Positions 59,836-64,000 of a stretch of DNA of 64,000 bases are shown one piece after another. Source of the stretch: Eumeta japonica (Eukaryota; Arthropoda; Insecta; Lepidoptera; Psychidae); the NCBI GenBank assembly GCA_005406025.1, contig BGZK01000765.1, positions 124,001 to 188,000 on the forward strand. The letters run 5' to 3'. Both the position numbers and the translations under genes were made by a program. The notes under the pieces are model-generated. The model was not told the origin of the DNA. It was given only the letters and a program-made list of their open reading frames with translations, and made no database searches. The first letter of the stretch is position 1, and the number at the start of each line of letters is the position of its first letter.

Positions 59836-60262
59836 AAAACTAATATCCGTTCGCATTGACATGGAACGAATTGCTTCATTTTGTATACTGACTGATTACA
59901 CGATATCACGATCACAATTGCTACCCCGTGCTCTATTCTGATTTCGGTCCCGCCGTCGACGCCCATTTGCCTCACTCTCGATCACGCCCCCGCTTTTGAT
60001 TCCGAACCCGGCCTCTATTTTCTGGTCCCCTTTTAGATCCTCGTCCCGCTCTCAAACTTCTCAAACTCCCGCTCTCAGACTTCAGTACTTCTCATTCCGA
60101 CTCTAGTCACGCTATTAATTTTAATTTTAGTCCCACACTCGGCTTGGACCTTGGTTCCGTTTTAGATTTGGATCACAATTCCGCTCCCCGTTTCGTTTAC
60201 GATTTAGATTCTGCTATCGGTCACGGTTCCTATTTAGACGAAGCCGGGGCAAGTACTCGTAT
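59836..60262 (+). repeat. Hexamer-periodic repeat, copy D (longest)
   Basis: Starts with a worn version of the common head (TTCGCATTGACATGGAACG, TTTTGTATACTGACTGATTA). It continues for over 300 bp as degenerate hexamers (GGTCCC, GACGCC, TCTCGA, TTCCGA). It ends with GACGAAGCCGGGGCAAGTAC, the complement of which resembles the GCGGCTTCGCCCG head of copy C. This suggests loose inverted ends. Confidence 0.75.
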
Positions 60263-61559
60263 CAAAGTACAATTTAGAAGCTTTTTTTCTATCTGATCTT
60301 ATGCATAAAATAATAATAATATATTTATAAACACACAAATCCTACAAACTTAATAACATCCTACTTATTATAGCTACTCTTACGTAAGAATGAAATAAAT
60401 ATTACAAACACTGAGTTTTAATATAACACAGTAAAACAAACGTAAATCATGTATAAAAATTTCTTCTGACTATAGTAATCTTAATTACCAAATAAGTGTA
60501 TTTACAAATATACGTATAGGATAGACTGGATAAATTATTTTATTTAATTATTTTAACCAAACTATTAAATACCGTAGACAATCCAAAAGATTGATCTATA
60601 GATATATAGATAGCATAACTTTGTTGTTCGTGACCAGATTGAAATGAAATAAGCAATAAATATTATGAAAAGCTTGTGTACGTCAGTGAAAACGGTATTC
60701 ATATCGGTTAAGCCGTTTCTGAGATTAGCGTGCCCAAACGCACAGTACAAACGGATAATAATCCTAAAAACTATTTTTTGACCTCGCTGCCATAAATACA
60801 ACGTGAATAAGTTCTTTGTTTTCTTTTTTGAAAAATATTTAGTATACAGATACCACTCGTTTACAATTTTATTATATCTATAGAAACTGATGTATTTAAC
60901 AAATTCGACATTCTAATTTTGTATCAAATACTTTATAATAAACCAAAAGAGTCTTATAACCCATTTCATTTTAATTTTTATATAATATTTTTGTATAGAA
61001 CCTGAAAAGGGACAGTACTTTTTGTATGAACTAAAACATTTTTGAAAAATTCCACACAATTATGTCAAAAATATCGATTTACGCAAATTCCTAAACATTT
61101 TTTCCTTTATAATTTGTTCTGTTTTAATAATATTTGTATCACATAAAAAGACAAAGGGGTATCCATTTATTTATGAAGCTCTATTTTTGAAACGTGATAT
61201 GATGCCCTTATGGAGTTTACAAAAATTAACAAAAAAATTGTGATACTTCGGAATCCCTACCATAATCAAACGCTTTGTAATTTTCAATATTTGAATTTAA
61301 TACAAAGATACAAAACATATCATTTCATTAGTTTATTATTGTCAGTATAATTTTATTATCCGACAACAATCGTATACCTTAATAACTTATGTGTAATATT
61401 ATTAAATAATAGTCAACTACTAACACAATTTAGTGTTTGAGCATTCTTATAAGTGATTGCTGTATATACCCTTTTAATGTTTACTTTCGTATGCATAGAA
61501 CCTCGTCTGTATTAGCGAGCATTTCCTTTAATTTACACACATAAAATCTCGGAACAAAT
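60263..61559. other. Non-coding stretch
   Basis: AT-rich, unique-looking, no gene recognised. The minus-strand frame at 60565-60801 matches nothing. Confidence 0.35.
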
Positions 61560-61880
61560 TCCAAATTCTAATAAAGGAAGTTAAAAACGTTTTCCTTTTC
61601 CATTTCCTCATTGCCTCAGAGACGAGGCGAGAAATTAAATAGACTCTAAGTCTCTGAATTAGCGTAATGACGTTCCTAAATCTCTTTTTACTTTTTAATT
61701 TTCGATGGGAGTTAGATAAAGGACGGAGCCGGGACGGAATATTTTCACGACACTAAAGTGGGAGCATTACAGTGCCCCGGTAATGGTTTTAAATCACGAA
61801 CGCCTTAAGTACTTCCAATAAGTTAAGTAGCGATCGGCGACGTTCCTACAACGCCCGCTGTATTATTTTAAGTCTAAACG
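61560..61880. promoter_or_regulatory. Moderately GC-rich unique block, candidate conserved non-coding element
   Basis: Contains CTCAGAGACGAGGCGAG, TTAGCGTAATGACG and GCATTACAGTGCCCCGG, interleaved with homeodomain-like TAATT cores. Stops occur in all frames. Confidence 0.25.
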
Positions 61881-62484
61881 AAGTTGAAATTCACGTAGAT
61901 AATATAATAAATACATGAAGATTTTTCAAGGATTCGTAGATACTGAAATATACACTACTTACAGATTTCAAGGCACGGAATAATAAGATATTAAAAGAAA
62001 ATAAATATAAGCAAAAATATTTCACAATATGTCCTGTTATAAAATAATTAAAAAAAATAAACACTGAATTTATAATCAATGTCTTGACGTTAACGATGTT
62101 AAATATGCGAAAGCGTATTAGTCCTTTTTTTTTTATTAACACCTCAACAATGTTTTTCACGGTTATTATTTTATTATTTTTCCGGTTATGTATTATAATT
62201 TAAACTTAAAAAAAAAGTCTGTGACAGAAACATTTAAAACCACCCTCTCAACTATCACTTTTAGAGGAAGAAAATTATAATAGGTTCGAATGTTTAAGAG
62301 AAAAACCCGCCAATGAGGATTACGAATCACCATACATCAGTGTTGTGTATTTATAAAAAAAAAACTCTAATAGACTATTCAGCAAACAGGATTAAAACCT
62401 TCTAGACCATTCATTGAACGTTCAACATGAACTCGAGCCAATTTTATTTTTATTATTATTATCATAACTCACGCCTATTTCCCA

Positions 62485-62722
62485 GAAGGGTAGGCAGAGA
62501 TTATAGATTTCTACACGCTGCTTACTATGTTTTCAATCTCTTTTGCTTCACTGACATCCGTCCATTTTTTATGCGAGCTCTTCGATTTCAGGTGCTCAAA
62601 ATTTGAGCCTCTTTTAATATGCACTAATACGGCTGCATGGGATCTTCTAGGGCGACCCATGCCGACCTTCCATCCGTTTTTATAAATTCCGTTTTGTCGA
62701 TCCGCTTTCATTCATTCCTTTC
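62485..62722 (-). mobile_element. LINE-like 3' fragment, same family as 30.6 kb
   Basis: The minus-strand frame at 62711-62511 reads KVGMGRPRRSH, then GSNFEHLKSKSSHKKWTD and SEAKEIEN. The opening V-G-x-G-R-P-R block and overall order resemble the C-terminal end of a retrotransposon polyprotein found repeatedly in moth genomes. Parallel phrases at 30.6-30.8 kb confirm it is dispersed. Confidence 0.5.
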
Positions 62723-62734
62723 TTTAACTACAAC

Positions 62735-62980
62735 ATCGACGTTCCGATGAGATCATTGTCACCTTCTCCGATAAATCGCCACACGATATGTCGTAATACG
62801 AACGGCGCACGCGACGTATCAGCACTCGAATACGGACAGACGCCTCCGAGGACGGCCGCGAGCGGCGCACGATTTGTTTCAACCACGTATTACTATCGTC
62901 TCGATTTCCTGGATACGTGTTCTTTCTGTGTCCCCATGGGACGCTTCGGTGTCGAAATCGTCCCGCCGCGGCGAAAATGA
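62735..62980. promoter_or_regulatory. GC-rich unique block, candidate regulatory DNA
   Basis: CpG-rich, with overlapping frames on both strands (62724-63008 minus, 62747-62980 plus, 62879-63076 minus), none matching a protein family. Possible conserved non-coding DNA; an exon of an unknown protein cannot be excluded. Confidence 0.25.
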
Positions 62981-63499
62981 GATAACAAATAAACAAAATT
63001 TTCGGCACATTTCATTGATGCGAATGAAATATACGCACTGACGTGAATATAGTCTTAGGACGTCAACTTCAATCAAAATACAAAATAGATCAGATTAGTT
63101 TTGGAGAGATTTAAATTAAGAGCAATTACATCTCAAAAGCATGGCGTCACAAATTCATAACTATTAAATATAAAGAGGAGATGTATTGATCTTATTTTTA
63201 GTATTTATGAATACGATTTTTCTTCGTTATTCAGTAATGTTATTCAGTTGAAGTACTATATATATATTTAATACGTCAAAATACACATAACAGAAATGAC
63301 AATAAAAATATTCACCATTTCGCTATATAAATTTACATTAACAATGAAACACACATAGCTACATGTAGATTAATGACAGACTTATTGCATTTCTTTCTCG
63401 TTACAGCTGTTTGCTGCGTGAAGTTTTACATGTACAAAATACGTTACGAAACTCAATCGGAAGTGACGTAATAAACGAAAATATAATAACTCCAAAATG

Positions 63500-63710
63500 T
63501 AAATCTATTAGTGGCTCGAGCCGAGGGTGGGGTGCGGGGCGGGCGGGCCAATTCGTTCCGCCCGAATCGCCTAATCGCTCTATCGCGCTCGATGGAAAAA
63601 CTTGGAAATTTGGCAGCCTATTAAATCACCATAATTTTCTTCGTTTGACTCGAAGGTTGGACGAGTCACTGGAAACGCGAGGCTGTCTCGACAATTAATA
63701 ATTGCCGGAT
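63500..63710. promoter_or_regulatory. GC-rich patch, candidate regulatory DNA
   Basis: GGGTGCGGGGCGGGCGGGCC core followed by CGCCTAATCGCTC, ATTAAATCACC and CAATTAATAATTG (a palindromic homeodomain-type site). The 95-codon frame at 63411-63698 has no recognisable product. The last 290 bp of the window are AT-rich and featureless. Confidence 0.25.
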
Positions 63711-64000
63711 TGTGAAGTGCTGTCTGCGATCGTCGAAGTACTAGAAGGGATTATTATAACAAAAAAAAAATTTTTTTATGGTAGTAGTATGTCTTAAGGG
63801 TGTGAAATACAAAAATCTCAAAATCTAATTACTTTGAACTTATTATTGTAAAACCTATTGGATTTTATTATTGACTATTACAAAGTTTACCGATTAAAAT
63901 TGCTTTTTATTTAACAATTCAACAAATATATAAAGAATCTCTGTTTATACATATAATCTGATGCATCGAAAGCTTATAGAACTAATTCTGTACAAAAATG

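Noticed and set aside
62724..63008. Minus-strand frame with hydrophobic start as a secreted peptide
   Set aside because: The Arg-rich body comes from CpG-rich sequence and overlaps equally long frames on the other strand; no cleavage pattern or family match.

Overview
The window is animal nuclear DNA, most likely from a moth or butterfly (Lepidoptera) or a close relative. It is AT-rich and has eukaryotic splice sites. It contains a nuclear tRNA-Glu gene with a Pol III T-run terminator. It is crowded with decayed transposons of types common in lepidopteran genomes: mariner, Helitron, RTE-like and Jockey-like LINEs, and several anonymous interspersed families. There is no operon structure, and no long intact protein-coding frame. 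Most ORFs of 60 to 140 codons are chance frames or transposon debris.

One host protein gene can be defended. On the minus strand, three exons (39472-39579, 38134-38253, 37412-37591) encode the end of one immunoglobulin domain and almost all of the next. They resemble the Dpr-interacting-protein (DIP)/lachesin/IgLON cell-adhesion family. All three have proper GT/AG borders and matching phase-1 junctions. A fourth minus-strand exon (32599-32789) adds a Gly/Pro/Arg-rich stalk, a hydrophobic tail and a stop, and would suit a GPI-anchored end. Further downstream, a second pair (11747-11836 and 11472-11509), again in phase 1, gives a glycine-rich non-hydrophobic tail and a stop. These two sets may be alternative 3' ends, which would put the gene across at least 11.5-39.6 kb. 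The exons for the signal peptide, the first Ig domain and the start of the second were not found. They probably lie in very long introns, or upstream beyond the right-hand edge.

Layout: 0.1-1.9 kb, decayed Helitron with Rep-domain coding sequence and a plausible CTAG-T end. 2.7-7.1 kb, GC-rich patches around a mariner. 7.5-10.3 kb, LINE and repeat remnants and a long hairpin. 11.4-11.9 kb, candidate distal 3' exons. 13.5-20.8 kb, two mariners, a LINE and unknown debris. 21.5-26.2 kb, GC-rich patches, a hexamer-periodic repeat and a TIR element of about 600 bp. 30.6-31.2 kb, LINE-like 3' fragment. 32.6-39.6 kb, Ig gene exons mixed with repeats. 40.6-45 kb, hexamer-periodic repeat, RTE-like LINE and a 2 kb AT-rich repeat. 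47.9 kb, tRNA-Glu(UUC). 50-57 kb, several repeat families, a paired perfect hairpin and a fourth mariner. 57.5-63.7 kb, islands of GC-rich single-copy-looking DNA that are candidate regulatory elements, plus repeats.

No CRISPR array, provirus, rRNA, biosynthetic cluster or clearly new system is visible. The most unusual items are the possible alternative 3' ends of the adhesion gene, the adjacent perfect hairpins with identical loops at 54.9 kb, the 30-bp hairpin at 9.7 kb, and the six-copy hexamer-periodic repeat family.
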